In this document: positions 1-6,916 of the stretch, piece by piece | Numbering within the stretch: position 1 is the stretch's first letter | Layout: every line of letters starts with the position of its first letter | Assembly (NCBI GenBank): GCA_002340405.1 | Contig: DDLZ01000128.1 | Location: 878 to 11,469, forward strand | Source of the DNA: Bacteroidales bacterium UBA2559 | GTDB lineage: Bacteria; Bacteroidota; Bacteroidia; Bacteroidales; Bacteroidaceae | Direction: 5' to 3' | Length of the DNA: 10,592 nucleotides | Notes under the pieces: generated by a model | Databases searched by the model: none | Told to the model about the DNA's origin: nothing | The model's input: the letters and a program-made list of their open reading frames with translations, nothing else | Position numbers and translations under genes: made by a program

Positions 1-1
1 G

Positions 2-2161
2 GTTTCGGAGAAGAAAGACCGGTTTGGCAGAGTGACCTCTGTAGAGAGAGAGGTACATACCGATTTCCGGCTCACAACCGATGCCGAGAGCGGTGTCTAT
101 CTCTACACTCCCGATGCCGTGCTGGTTGACTCGGTGCATCTGCCCGTGATGTTCAAACCCAATGTGGGGTACGGACGTCTCAGTGACGGCGATGCTGTAT
201 GGGGTTATGAATTCCAACCTACCAAGGGCAGACCAAATGAAGGCGGACACCCCCTTGCCGTCCTGCCTGACCCCTATTTAAGTCCTGCCGGATACCTTGG
301 CGACCCCGATCATCAGGCTGTTTTCGTTAAAAACATGAGAATGAACAGACTTAAAATGTCTAACGGTGAGAATGTTCCTAACAATGCCGTAGTGCGATAT
401 ACAACAGATGGCACCGAACCTTGTGATACAAGTGAGATAATGACATCGGCAGGGGTCTATGTTGATAAAAATACCATATTTAAGGCTGCCATATTCTGCG
501 ACGGCTACCTTACGCCCGATGCCCTGACAGCCGTCTATCTCTTCCATCCCAGGAAACTTACACTGCCAACCGTATCGCTTGTGTATGACAGTCTTGATAT
601 GTTCAGCCCCGAATATGGCATTATAGCTCTCAACACTAAAGAGACAAAATACAATTGGCGCAGACCGGCCAATTTTACATACTTCGGCACAGTAGGTCTG
701 AATCCCAGGATCAATCAGATCTGTGAGGTCCGCGTAGCCGGAGGATGGACCCGTGACAACAGCCAGAAAACCCTCATTGCTTATGCCCACAGGAGGTTCG
801 GCAGCGATGACTATTTCGATCAGGCTTTTTGGCCGACCACGCGCCCCGAGGCGTACCGTGCCCCTTCAATTATGTTGAGGAATTCGGGAAACGATTTTGG
901 CAATTCCTTTATCCGGGATGGTGTGGCTCAGGCAATAGTCGGTATGAATACCGATTTGGACTGGCAGGGATATCAACCGGCAATATACTACATAAACGGC
1001 AAATATGACGGTCTGATAAATATAAGGGAGCGTAGCAATGAGGATAATGTTTGGACTCATTACAACGGTCTAGAGGATATTACTCTGATAGAGAATGCCC
1101 AGCTTAAAGAGGGAGACTGGCAGCAGTATCAGGATTTTGTCGATTTCTACAGCGCAGAGGGTCATACCTACGAAGAGTTTGATTCCGTTATGGATATTGT
1201 TGAATATACGAACATGATGATATGCAACATATTCATGAGCAATACCGATTTTCCCGGCAATAATAATACGTTGTGGAGACCGGTTGCCGAGGGAGGACGC
1301 TGGCGCTGGATCATAAAGGATGTAGACAGGGCTTTCGGCATATGGGGTCATGCGGCAAATGAGGAGTATCTGAAGTGGGTCCTGAACCTTCCAAGCAATA
1401 TCAGCAGCGGTGAGAGAGCTAACGGCGAATACTGGACCAGACTCTTCAGGAGGCTTATGTCAATCGAGCGTTACAGGGATCTTTTCCTCGACATGTTTAC
1501 TGTATATATGGGTGATTTCTTAACTCCGGAATATATGAAAAAATGGATTACATGGGCCCATGACCGGGTTGAGCCCGAGTATGAATTTTACTCTAGGGTT
1601 CAACGGGTGAATGGGAAGTCCTCATGGGAAAACGAGATAAACAGGATGAAAAACTGGACAAATTCCCGTTGGGAAGATATGTACAGACAGTTGGCCGAGT
1701 ATTATTCATTGGATAAGGCGGTGCCGGTCGTGGTAAACAACAATACCACCGATTTGAGCTTTCAGATTATAAGTATTAACGGGGTGACCCTTACCGGCGG
1801 TCGATTCAACGGCAGACTCTTTCCCGACAGGGAATACATCTTTGACGGAGCCTCCAAATACTCCGGATTTGACGTAATAGGATGGGAGGTCTCAACAACG
1901 GGAGCTGCGGGAACGGAGAAGAAGGTCTATATGGACGAGACTCTCTCAATGACCTTTCCTACCGGTACAAAACAGGTTACGGTCAACGCCATATTCGGTC
2001 AAAGCGGTATAGAAAATATTGAGACGGTGGCCGATGTTGTGGAGACTTTCTATTATAATCCGCAGGGAATGGAATCACCGACTCCGTTTGAAGGTTTGAA
2101 TATTGTAAAATATATTCTAAGGGACGGAAAGACCGTAACGGTCAAGAAATTTATCAAATAA
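2..2161 (+). CDS. CotH kinase family surface protein (5' end missing)
   Basis: The frame is open from base 2 with no stop, so the GTG at 32 is probably internal and the true start lies outside the window. Numbering from base 2, residues ~1-80 look like the end of a lamin-tail domain (YGRLSDG, then PTKGRPN). Residues ~110-180 resemble the chitobiase C-terminal type fold (YTTDGTEP at ~133-140). Residues ~190-570 are a CotH module, with LRNSGNDFGNSFIRDG, INIRERSNED, NTDFPGNNN and DVDRAFG (~440-446), the last matching the family's metal-binding DxDxxFG. A single InlB-like beta-repeat (~587-666, GWEV...VNAIF) and a Por-secretion-like tail (YYNPQG...VKKFIK) follow. CotH-fold proteins include atypical protein kinases of secreted targets; the substrate here is unknown. 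The order lamin tail, chitobiase-like domain, CotH is a common Bacteroidota architecture. Family assignment is firm, function inferred. Confidence 0.9.
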   Translation, partial: VSEKKDRFGRVTSVEREVHTDFRLTTDAESGVYLYTPDAVLVDSVHLPVMFKPNVGYGRLSDGDAVWGYEFQPTKGRPNEGGHPLAVLPDPYLSPAGYLGDPDHQAVFVKNMRMNRLKMSNGENVPNNAVVRYTTDGTEPCDTSEIMTSAGVYVDKNTIFKAAIFCDGYLTPDALTAVYLFHPRKLTLPTVSLVYDSLDMFSPEYGIIALNTKETKYNWRRPANFTYFGTVGLNPRINQICEVRVAGGWTRDNSQKTLIAYAHRRFGSDDYFDQAFWPTTRPEAYRAPSIMLRNSGNDFGNSFIRDGVAQAIVGMNTDLDWQGYQPAIYYINGKYDGLINIRERSNEDNVWTHYNGLEDITLIENAQLKEGDWQQYQDFVDFYSAEGHTYEEFDSVMDIVEYTNMMICNIFMSNTDFPGNNNTLWRPVAEGGRWRWIIKDVDRAFGIWGHAANEEYLKWVLNLPSNISSGERANGEYWTRLFRRLMSIERYRDLFLDMFTVYMGDFLTPEYMKKWITWAHDRVEPEYEFYSRVQRVNGKSSWENEINRMKNWTNSRWEDMYRQLAEYYSLDKAVPVVVNNNTTDLSFQIISINGVTLTGGRFNGRLFPDREYIFDGASKYSGFDVIGWEVSTTGAAGTEKKVYMDETLSMTFPTGTKQVTVNAIFGQSGIENIETVADVVETFYYNPQGMESPTPFEGLNIVKYILRDGKTVTVKKFIK
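1760..1999 (+). other. InlB-like beta-repeat domain in the CotH protein
   Basis: One divergent repeat follows the CotH module. It has the G-(F/Y)-x-x-x-GW core (SGFDVIGWEV) and closes with a VNAIF strand, the same pattern seen five times in the GH30 protein of this window. It is probably a spacer or stalk before the C-terminal sorting tail. Confidence 0.55.
2051..2158 (+). other. Por-secretion-like C-terminal tail of the CotH protein
   Basis: The last ~36 residues read YYNPQG, then a GLNIVK strand, then DGKTVTVKKFIK. This matches the layout of Bacteroidota C-terminal sorting tails (YN-x-x-G, KG-x-x-I, basic hydrophobic end). It aligns with the end of the GH30 protein in this window. Export by a type IX-like route is inferred; no secretion machinery gene is present here. 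Confidence 0.6.
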
Positions 2162-2167
2162 AATTGA

Positions 2168-2206
2168 TGCAAAAAAGCTCGGCACTTTACGCCGAGCTTT
2201 TTTGCA
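2168..2206. terminator. Bidirectional rho-independent terminator
   Basis: A perfect 16-bp inverted repeat, arms 2168-2183 and 2191-2206, encloses a 7-base loop (ACTTTAC). The GC core is GCTCGGC/GCCGAGC, flanked by A6 on the left and T6 on the right, so either strand gives a hairpin followed by a U-run. It begins 6 bases after the CotH stop and lies ~60 bases past the end of the convergent minus-strand operon, so it can serve both. Confidence 0.92.
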
Positions 2207-2266
2207 ATATAAGACCGCTTTTGTAATGTCAAACCGTCCAACTTTGGAGTCACATTGCAGCCCTTT

Positions 2267-2947
2267 TTACTTTTGTCCTACGCTGTCCGCAGGATGATTG
2301 AATTGCGGCATGAATCCCCTCCTGTTTCCACCGTTCATTGGGAATTGCGGCATGAACCTCTCCGGATGGAAGCGTCTCATTTCGGGGTTAGCCCTGAAAA
2401 AGTTTGAATCGGGAGTCCAGTTTTTCCAGTAGTTTTCCCACCACTCTCTCTGCTGCTCTGCAGCATTTTCCCACTCTTGCCGGTTACGCTGGTGATAATC
2501 GAAAATGTGGGACCGCATCATCTGGCGGTTGGCTTCAGCCCAATTTTGCCACATTTTAAGACGCTGGTCCATGTCGCGCTGATTCTGCTGGACCCACTCC
2601 TGCCATATCTTCTGCCCAAGCTGCCATTGGGCCACTCCAATCTTGAAACGGGTTGAGTCGGGCAGAGCTTTCTCCAGTTTTTTCTGATAACTGTCATTGA
2701 TTTCACGCCACTCCTTTACATATTCAAATTCACCCGGTTTATGGGTACGGTTAAGGTTTGCAAGCTGCTCGTTGTATTCAATGTAGATTTTGGCAAACCT
2801 GTCATACTCTTTTCTGTTCAGGTCGGCATTCTCCATAATGAAACGCAGCTGGGCATTGATCATCTCTTCGTCCCTCTCCTGAGCCTTAATGGTCAACGAG
2901 AAGGAGAGACCCAGCATGATGCACAATGCTAACAGACCTCTTTTCAT
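2267..2947 (-). CDS. Exported Trp/Gln-rich helical protein, Spy/CpxP-like in character
   Basis: This protein of 226 residues starts with a clear signal peptide (MKRGLLALCIMLGLSFSLTIKAQ, cleavage likely after KA or AQ). The mature part is almost wholly helical and charged. Residues ~27-70 (ENADLNRKEYDRFAKIYIEY) recall the 'L-x-x-x-E-x-x-x-F-x-x-x-Y' segment of small Bacteroidota periplasmic proteins often annotated as Spy/CpxP-like. Residues ~108-177 hold ten of its eleven tryptophans, in patches such as WQEW, MWQNW and REWWENYWKNW. The C-terminus (~180-226) is low complexity, with FMPQF occurring twice. It is the last gene of the sigma operon, 10 bases after the membrane protein gene. A periplasmic sensor, chaperone or modulator role is inferred from position and from Spy/CpxP stress proteins. 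No catalytic motif is seen, and I recognise no precise family. Confidence 0.8.
   Translation of the reverse strand: MKRGLLALCIMLGLSFSLTIKAQERDEEMINAQLRFIMENADLNRKEYDRFAKIYIEYNEQLANLNRTHKPGEFEYVKEWREINDSYQKKLEKALPDSTRFKIGVAQWQLGQKIWQEWVQQNQRDMDQRLKMWQNWAEANRQMMRSHIFDYHQRNRQEWENAAEQQREWWENYWKNWTPDSNFFRANPEMRRFHPERFMPQFPMNGGNRRGFMPQFNHPADSVGQK
2300..2356 (-). repeat. 15-base direct repeat inside the exported protein gene
   Basis: GAATTGCGGCATGAA occurs at 2300-2314 and again at 2342-2356, exactly 42 bases (14 codons) apart. On the minus strand it encodes FMPQF twice, in a Gly/Asn/Arg-rich tail. It looks like a small in-frame internal duplication rather than a regulatory site. Confidence 0.75.
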
Positions 2948-2957
2948 AATAACCGAA

Positions 2958-3293
2958 TCAGTTTCCGTAATAGTTACTCATCATTGAATATACACCAAGT
3001 TCATCGGTTGAAATGGACTGGAATATCTCATCAATGCTGGTGCACTGGGAGATGGTTTCATAGTCGGGCACACCGGTACCGGTGCCGCCGAAACCGAACG
3101 GAAGAAGCGCCAGGAGTATCACAGCGGCAACGGCGGCTGCACTCGCAAACATCAGATAGATCCTGCGCTGCTTATGCCGCCTCTTCTCCCTGCCAATCTC
3201 GGCAACGACTCTTTCAGTTAGATCGTCCAAGAAATGCTCAGGCATTTTGTAGGGCATTTCCCTGCTCATATTTTCCAGTTCAAACTCTTTCAT
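2958..3293 (-). CDS. Small single-pass membrane protein, putative anti-sigma factor
   Basis: This protein has 111 residues. A cytoplasmic-looking N-terminus (~1-45) carries MPYKMPEHFLDDLTERV and a basic stretch (REKRRHKQRR). One transmembrane helix follows (~46-66, Ala/Val/Leu-rich), then a short ~45-residue external tail with a single Cys (C84). The MPYKxPExFxxxLTxRV-type opening is common in small proteins encoded straight after ECF sigma genes in Bacteroidota. The ATG overlaps the sigma stop as ATGA (3290-3293), implying translational coupling and a stoichiometric partnership. By position and topology it is probably the anti-sigma factor, the N-terminal arm binding sigma. It has neither the His-x3-Cys-x2-Cys zinc motif nor a FecR-like periplasmic domain, so the assignment rests on context. 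The basic-inside topology supports N-in, C-out. Confidence 0.8.
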   Translation of the reverse strand: MKEFELENMSREMPYKMPEHFLDDLTERVVAEIGREKRRHKQRRIYLMFASAAAVAAVILLALLPFGFGGTGTGVPDYETISQCTSIDEIFQSISTDELGVYSMMSNYYGN

Positions 3294-3856
3294 AGTTGAT
3301 GTTCTTCTATATATTTCTTAATCTTCTGTACTGCGTAATGATAGTTGGTCTTGAGTGTATTGATACTGTCTCCCACTATCCGGTGAATCTCTTCGTAACT
3401 TTTATCATCATAGTACCGCAGGTTAAATACCATTTTCTGTTTCGTAGGCAGCAGAGCAATAGCTTCCTGCAGCAATATCAGTATCTCATCGGCATCGGGA
3501 CCGGCTTCAGCCCTTACGCTGTTCTTCAAAGAATCTCCCAAATCGTCGATTGAAAGGTTGTAGCCTGCCCGATTCTTAAGGAGTTTGAGACCTTCATTTG
3601 TAGCTATTTTGTAGAGCCAGGATGAGAGCGGAAACTCATTGGAATAGGTGTTACGATACTTAAACACATTGATCATCGTCTCCTGCAAAGCATCCTCGGC
3701 ATCATCATGCACTACTACCATCCTACGGATATGCCAATAAAGCCGTTCTCCGTATTTCTTCATAATAAGGCGTATGGCCTCTTCTACGTGATTGTCATCA
3801 CACAGCAGACGCGCAATGGATTCATCGCTTACAGAAAGGGATCCTTTACTTTTCAT
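3290..3856 (-). CDS. ECF-type RNA polymerase sigma factor (sigma-70 family)
   Basis: At 188 residues this is the normal length for an ECF sigma factor. Region 2 covers ~26-97, with the DAEDALQETMINVFKY helix (~52-67) and SSWLYKIATNEGLKLLKNR (~78-96) for -10 recognition and melting. A variable linker (~98-122) leads to region 4 (~125-182), with LLPTKQKMVFNLRYYDDKSYEEI followed by the SINTLKTNYHYAVQKIKKY recognition helix. No extra domain is present. It directs RNA polymerase to a small regulon, probably including its own operon. It is first in a three-gene operon with the membrane protein (4-base overlap) and the exported protein. It differs in context from the FecI/FecR-SusCD arrangement, since no FecR or SusC gene is adjacent. 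Family is certain; inducing signal and targets are unknown. Confidence 0.95.
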   Translation of the reverse strand: MKSKGSLSVSDESIARLLCDDNHVEEAIRLIMKKYGERLYWHIRRMVVVHDDAEDALQETMINVFKYRNTYSNEFPLSSWLYKIATNEGLKLLKNRAGYNLSIDDLGDSLKNSVRAEAGPDADEILILLQEAIALLPTKQKMVFNLRYYDDKSYEEIHRIVGDSINTLKTNYHYAVQKIKKYIEEHQL

Positions 3857-3903
3857 GCCGGAATTCCAATCACGTTTTCACCTATATTATACTACGAAAT
3901 ACC

Positions 3904-3935
3904 GAAAGTTAAATCAATATATTTCTTGACGGAAA
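3904..3935 (-). promoter_or_regulatory. Possible promoter of the sigma operon
   Basis: On the minus strand TTTC (3932-3935), 20 bases, then TAACTTTC (3904-3911) approximates the Bacteroidetes housekeeping pattern TTTG-N19-21-TAnnTTTG, with one mismatch in each box. The -7 box lies 47 bases before the sigma ATG and overlaps the end of the upstream GH43 gene. An AT-rich stretch (TAGTATAATATAGG) follows. There is no terminator between the GH43 gene and the sigma gene, so read-through is also possible. Confidence 0.35.
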
Positions 3936-5557
3936 TAATCAAAGTCGGCGTAACCGCCGGTAGCAGTGGTAGCATAATTGTACAGTCCTGTGCGATAGCC
4001 CGTAAAGTAGTCGAGAGTGAAACTCATTTGCAGTACGGCATCAACCTCGGTCCAATTTTTGCCGTCAAGCGACCAGCTCATAAAGGCCTGGTCGGGGCGG
4101 ACGGTATCATCGGCCTGCGGGGTGAATACGTAGCGCAACTTGAGCCACACCTTGTCCTGTGTAAGAGGCATGCGCAGGAACTCGGTGTCGGGATTAGGCT
4201 GCTCCTGAGCGGCTTGGGCCTGCTGGGGCGGGCGGCGCCGGCCTATATTGCGATGAGTCATCGCTACAAGGCTCTTGGAACCGTCCTCGGCAACTTCAAC
4301 ACCGATTGTGCAATAGTTGCTCTGGAAGGCTATGATTCCGGCCCTGTCGCCCGGTTTCATTCCGGCGGCATCGAGCAGGACTTCGCTGTAGCAGCGGGGA
4401 CCTACCGTGCGCTGGGTAAGCGTGTTGCGGGCATCCATTACGCCGGTTGCTATATGACTTGTCTTCAGACGCAGCCAGCCTTTACGTTCGGTCACCGACC
4501 ATGCCGAATTATCGGGCTTATGGTTCCACTGCCATACCAGGTCAAGTTCCTCTTTTTTATAGTTAAATTCATCACTTGCCCAGGTGCGGTTCTCTCCCGA
4601 CTCAGGCAGGTTTACGGTGAACTGTTTTACCGGCTTGGTGTCGTCGCCGAGAATCGGCCAACCGTCAACCCAGGTTACAGGTTGCAGCGTGGGAATACGT
4701 CCTACGGCGCCATGGTCCTGGAACATTACGGCATACCAGTCGCCATGCTGGGTCTGAACTATTCCGCCTTGGGCTACACCGTCGCCGCGTCCGTCAAAGG
4801 GACCGCTTAGAATAACCTTGCTTTCGTAGGGGCCGTACAGATCCTTTGAACGCCAACAGGTTTCGGTACGTACGCCTCCGCTGGGCCAGTCAATGACAAG
4901 AATATAGTAGTAATCGCCTATATGATAAATATGGGCGCCCTCGGCACGCAGGTTGTAACCCTGACGCGGAGACTCTATTATTATCTTCTCCTCGGCTCCG
5001 GCCTTGATGGCTGAGCCGTCCGGCTCGAGTTCGATGATACGGATATCGCCGTTACCCCATACCACAAAGAGCCGTCCGTCTTCAAAGAGCATTGAAGCGT
5101 CATGGAAGGGACGGTCAATGACCGAACGCTCCCAGAAGCTGCTGTTTATGTCCTTTGTCTTGTAAACATAGGTCTTACCCTGGTCATTTGCTATAAACAG
5201 GGCGTAATATGTGCCGTCAACATACCGGAGCGAGGCTGCCCACTGGCCCCGGCCGTATGCGTTCCTGCCGTTACGCAGGTTATAGACGTCATCGTCATTT
5301 AAGTAATCATATACATAGCTGACAATCTCCCAGTGTACCAGATCCTTGGAGTGCATTATGGGCGCTCCGGGACAGAAGTACATGGTAGTGCTGATCATAT
5401 AGTAGTCATCGCCGACTCTGATCAGGTCAGGGTCAGGTACGTCGGTATAGGTAAGAGGATTGATACACTCTGTAACCTTGTTTTTTGCCGTGCATCCGAC
5501 GGCCGAGGTCAGTAACGCCGCCAGCGTTATGACCATGAATAGTCTGCCGGTTTTCAT
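3914..5557 (-). CDS. GH43 family glycosidase, lipoprotein, with C-terminal beta-sandwich domain
   Basis: I start at the ATG at 5557 (547 residues), one base after the stop of the upstream GH43 gene, rather than the TTG three codons earlier. A type II signal ends at the lipobox SAVGC (C22). The following TAKNK has no acidic cluster, so it probably faces the periplasm. A five-bladed GH43 propeller spans ~32-315. The expected catalytic trio is present: base D42 in VPDPD, pKa-setting D153 in FHDAS, acid E206 in RAEGAH. From ~325 to 547 lies a concanavalin-like beta-sandwich (SDEFNY...GYADFDYF), as in xylosidase/arabinofuranosidase GH43 proteins. This sandwich contains an unusual Arg/Pro/Gln-rich insert (~440-457). 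Likely activity is alpha-L-arabinofuranosidase or beta-xylosidase on arabinoxylan pieces; it resembles subfamily-12-type enzymes, but I cannot fix the subfamily by eye. Last of the GH30-GH43-GH43 block. Confidence 0.92.
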   Translation of the reverse strand: MKTGRLFMVITLAALLTSAVGCTAKNKVTECINPLTYTDVPDPDLIRVGDDYYMISTTMYFCPGAPIMHSKDLVHWEIVSYVYDYLNDDDVYNLRNGRNAYGRGQWAASLRYVDGTYYALFIANDQGKTYVYKTKDINSSFWERSVIDRPFHDASMLFEDGRLFVVWGNGDIRIIELEPDGSAIKAGAEEKIIIESPRQGYNLRAEGAHIYHIGDYYYILVIDWPSGGVRTETCWRSKDLYGPYESKVILSGPFDGRGDGVAQGGIVQTQHGDWYAVMFQDHGAVGRIPTLQPVTWVDGWPILGDDTKPVKQFTVNLPESGENRTWASDEFNYKKEELDLVWQWNHKPDNSAWSVTERKGWLRLKTSHIATGVMDARNTLTQRTVGPRCYSEVLLDAAGMKPGDRAGIIAFQSNYCTIGVEVAEDGSKSLVAMTHRNIGRRRPPQQAQAAQEQPNPDTEFLRMPLTQDKVWLKLRYVFTPQADDTVRPDQAFMSWSLDGKNWTEVDAVLQMSFTLDYFTGYRTGLYNYATTATGGYADFDYFRQEIY

Positions 5558-5558
5558 A

Positions 5559-6899
5559 TCATTCAAATGTTAGCCAGTCAACCTGGATCAGACCTTCGGT
5601 AGCCATACGCACCTTGAGGTGATGTATGCCTTTCTTGGCGCCTGAAACCTTAGCCGATGCTGTTATTACCTGACGGTCAGCAGGAACGTCAACGGTAGCA
5701 ATTACGTTGTCATTCTGCAAAATTTCGAGTGTGCCTGCCGATGGAGGTACTATTTTAACCGTAACTTTCTTGGGAGCCTTTGCAAAATTGACGGTGTTGT
5801 ATTTTGCCCATGCACCCTTTTCGTAGAATACCGTCTTCCAGCCTGCAAAGTAGTTGCTCGGCTCGAGATAGGCGATGGAGTCGCCGATGCCGCTGAGTGC
5901 GGTGTAGCGGTCAAGCTGGATCTTGCTTTTTGAATCGGTTACGCCAATGCCGCGCAGAGTAGGCTTCACCATACGGATGGTCCCGTCGGGCTCGAAGAAG
6001 AGACTGTCGGCGCAGGCTGCACGGTTCTTGTCAAAATCGGGTGAATACATGTTATTGTGATAGAACAGGTAGGTCTGTCCTTTGAAGTCAATGATCGAGT
6101 GGTGGTTGGTCCAGCACTTGCTCTCATGCTCCTCGAAGAATACACCCATAAATTTGTACGGACCGAATATGTTGTCAGCCATACAGTAGGCCAGCACCTC
6201 TTCAACCTCACGCGCCCACGGGAAGGTCATGTAATATTTTCCATTGCGCTTGAAGAGATAGGGACCTTCGACAAGACCTCTGGTGGGAACCTCTTCCACA
6301 CGGTGGCGGTCGGCCGGGTCGGTCGAGATGGAGAGCCAGTCATCGTTGAGTTTGGTAATGGTTATACCGGGCATTACCAGATATCCCTGACCGTCGTCAT
6401 CTACAAATATGCAGGGGTCTATGCCGCCTACGCCTTCGAGCGGGGTGGCCTCAGGCTTATAGGGGCCTTCGGGGTAGTCCGATATACAGACTCCTACGCG
6501 ATTGCCGCCGAAACGTTGTCCGGGTTGTGTCTTGGCGCCGGCAGGGAAGAAGAAGTAGTACTTACCGTTGTTGGGATTCTGTTTGCAATCGGGAGCCCAC
6601 ATTGAATAACCTGCCTCATTGACCCATGGCACACTCCACTGGTCAACAATCATGCCGTGGTCTGTCCAGTCGGTCAGATTGTCCGAAGAGAAGACATGGT
6701 AATCGGCCATGCAGAACCAGTCCTTGCGTGCATACTCGGCCGGAGCCTTGATGTCGTGCGAAGGAAATACATACACACGGTCGCCAACCACAAGGGCTGA
6801 CGGATCGGCTGTAAATTGGTCCCTGATAATGGGATTTTGAGCCCAAAGGGTTGATGAAACCAGGGCTACTACAGCTAAAGTTAGAATTCTTGCTTTCAT
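5559..6899 (-). CDS. GH43 family glycosidase with C-terminal CBM6-like domain
   Basis: This protein has 446 residues with a type I signal peptide (MKARILTLAVVALVSSTLWA, then QNP). The GH43 propeller covers ~22-320, with base D32 (FTADPSAL), pKa-setting D161 (GGIDPCIF) and acid E211 (LVEGPYLF) all in place. The opening NPIIRDQFTADPSALVVGDR resembles Bacillus XynD-type arabinoxylan arabinofuranohydrolases, which also pair GH43 with CBM6. The final ~120 residues (~325-446: LSGIGDSIAYLEP, NTVNFAKAPKKVTVKI, GIHHLKVR...QVDWLTFE) fit a CBM6 sandwich that would bind xylan or xylo-oligosaccharides. Expected role: removing arabinose from arabinoxylan fragments, or trimming xylose, in the periplasm or outside. 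It sits 17 bases after the GH30 gene and 1 base before the next GH43, so it is very likely co-transcribed and translated in series. Confidence 0.92.
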   Translation of the reverse strand: MKARILTLAVVALVSSTLWAQNPIIRDQFTADPSALVVGDRVYVFPSHDIKAPAEYARKDWFCMADYHVFSSDNLTDWTDHGMIVDQWSVPWVNEAGYSMWAPDCKQNPNNGKYYFFFPAGAKTQPGQRFGGNRVGVCISDYPEGPYKPEATPLEGVGGIDPCIFVDDDGQGYLVMPGITITKLNDDWLSISTDPADRHRVEEVPTRGLVEGPYLFKRNGKYYMTFPWAREVEEVLAYCMADNIFGPYKFMGVFFEEHESKCWTNHHSIIDFKGQTYLFYHNNMYSPDFDKNRAACADSLFFEPDGTIRMVKPTLRGIGVTDSKSKIQLDRYTALSGIGDSIAYLEPSNYFAGWKTVFYEKGAWAKYNTVNFAKAPKKVTVKIVPPSAGTLEILQNDNVIATVDVPADRQVITASAKVSGAKKGIHHLKVRMATEGLIQVDWLTFE

Positions 6900-6913
6900 T
6901 TTTTTTTGTTTAA
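6900..6913 (-). promoter_or_regulatory. A-rich translation initiation region of the CBM6-bearing GH43 gene
   Basis: Read on the minus strand, TTAAACAAAAAAAA runs straight into the ATG at 6899 with no GGAG-like box. Such unstructured A-rich leaders are typical of Bacteroidota starts. The run lies within the 17-base spacer after the GH30 stop and confirms the choice of ATG. Confidence 0.6.
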
Positions 6914-6916
6914 GAG

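Noticed and set aside
32..34. GTG as the true start of the CotH protein
   Set aside because: The frame continues to the window edge, the residues after it belong to the end of a lamin-tail domain, and there is no signal peptide, so the gene is truncated by the window.
278..790. Minus-strand open frame of 170 codons inside the CotH gene
   Set aside because: Antisense shadow of a strongly supported domain region; no motif, no plausible start signal.
2292..2356. Paired 15-base repeats considered as an operator or attachment site
   Set aside because: They are in frame, encode FMPQF twice within a low-complexity tail and lie far from any promoter, so internal duplication explains them.
3707..4810. 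Long plus-strand open frame of 367 codons
   Set aside because: It lies antisense to the GH43 lipoprotein and sigma genes, whose motifs and catalytic residues are intact. Its translation has no recognisable domain, and it looks like a wobble-driven shadow.
5558..5566. TTG start for the GH43 lipoprotein, overlapping the upstream gene
   Set aside because: The ATG at 5557 gives a standard MKTGRLF lipoprotein signal and follows the upstream stop by one base; the TTG adds only three residues.
6057..6605. Plus-strand open frame of 182 codons inside the CBM6-bearing GH43 gene
   Set aside because: Antisense to the GH43 catalytic core; no recognisable protein features.
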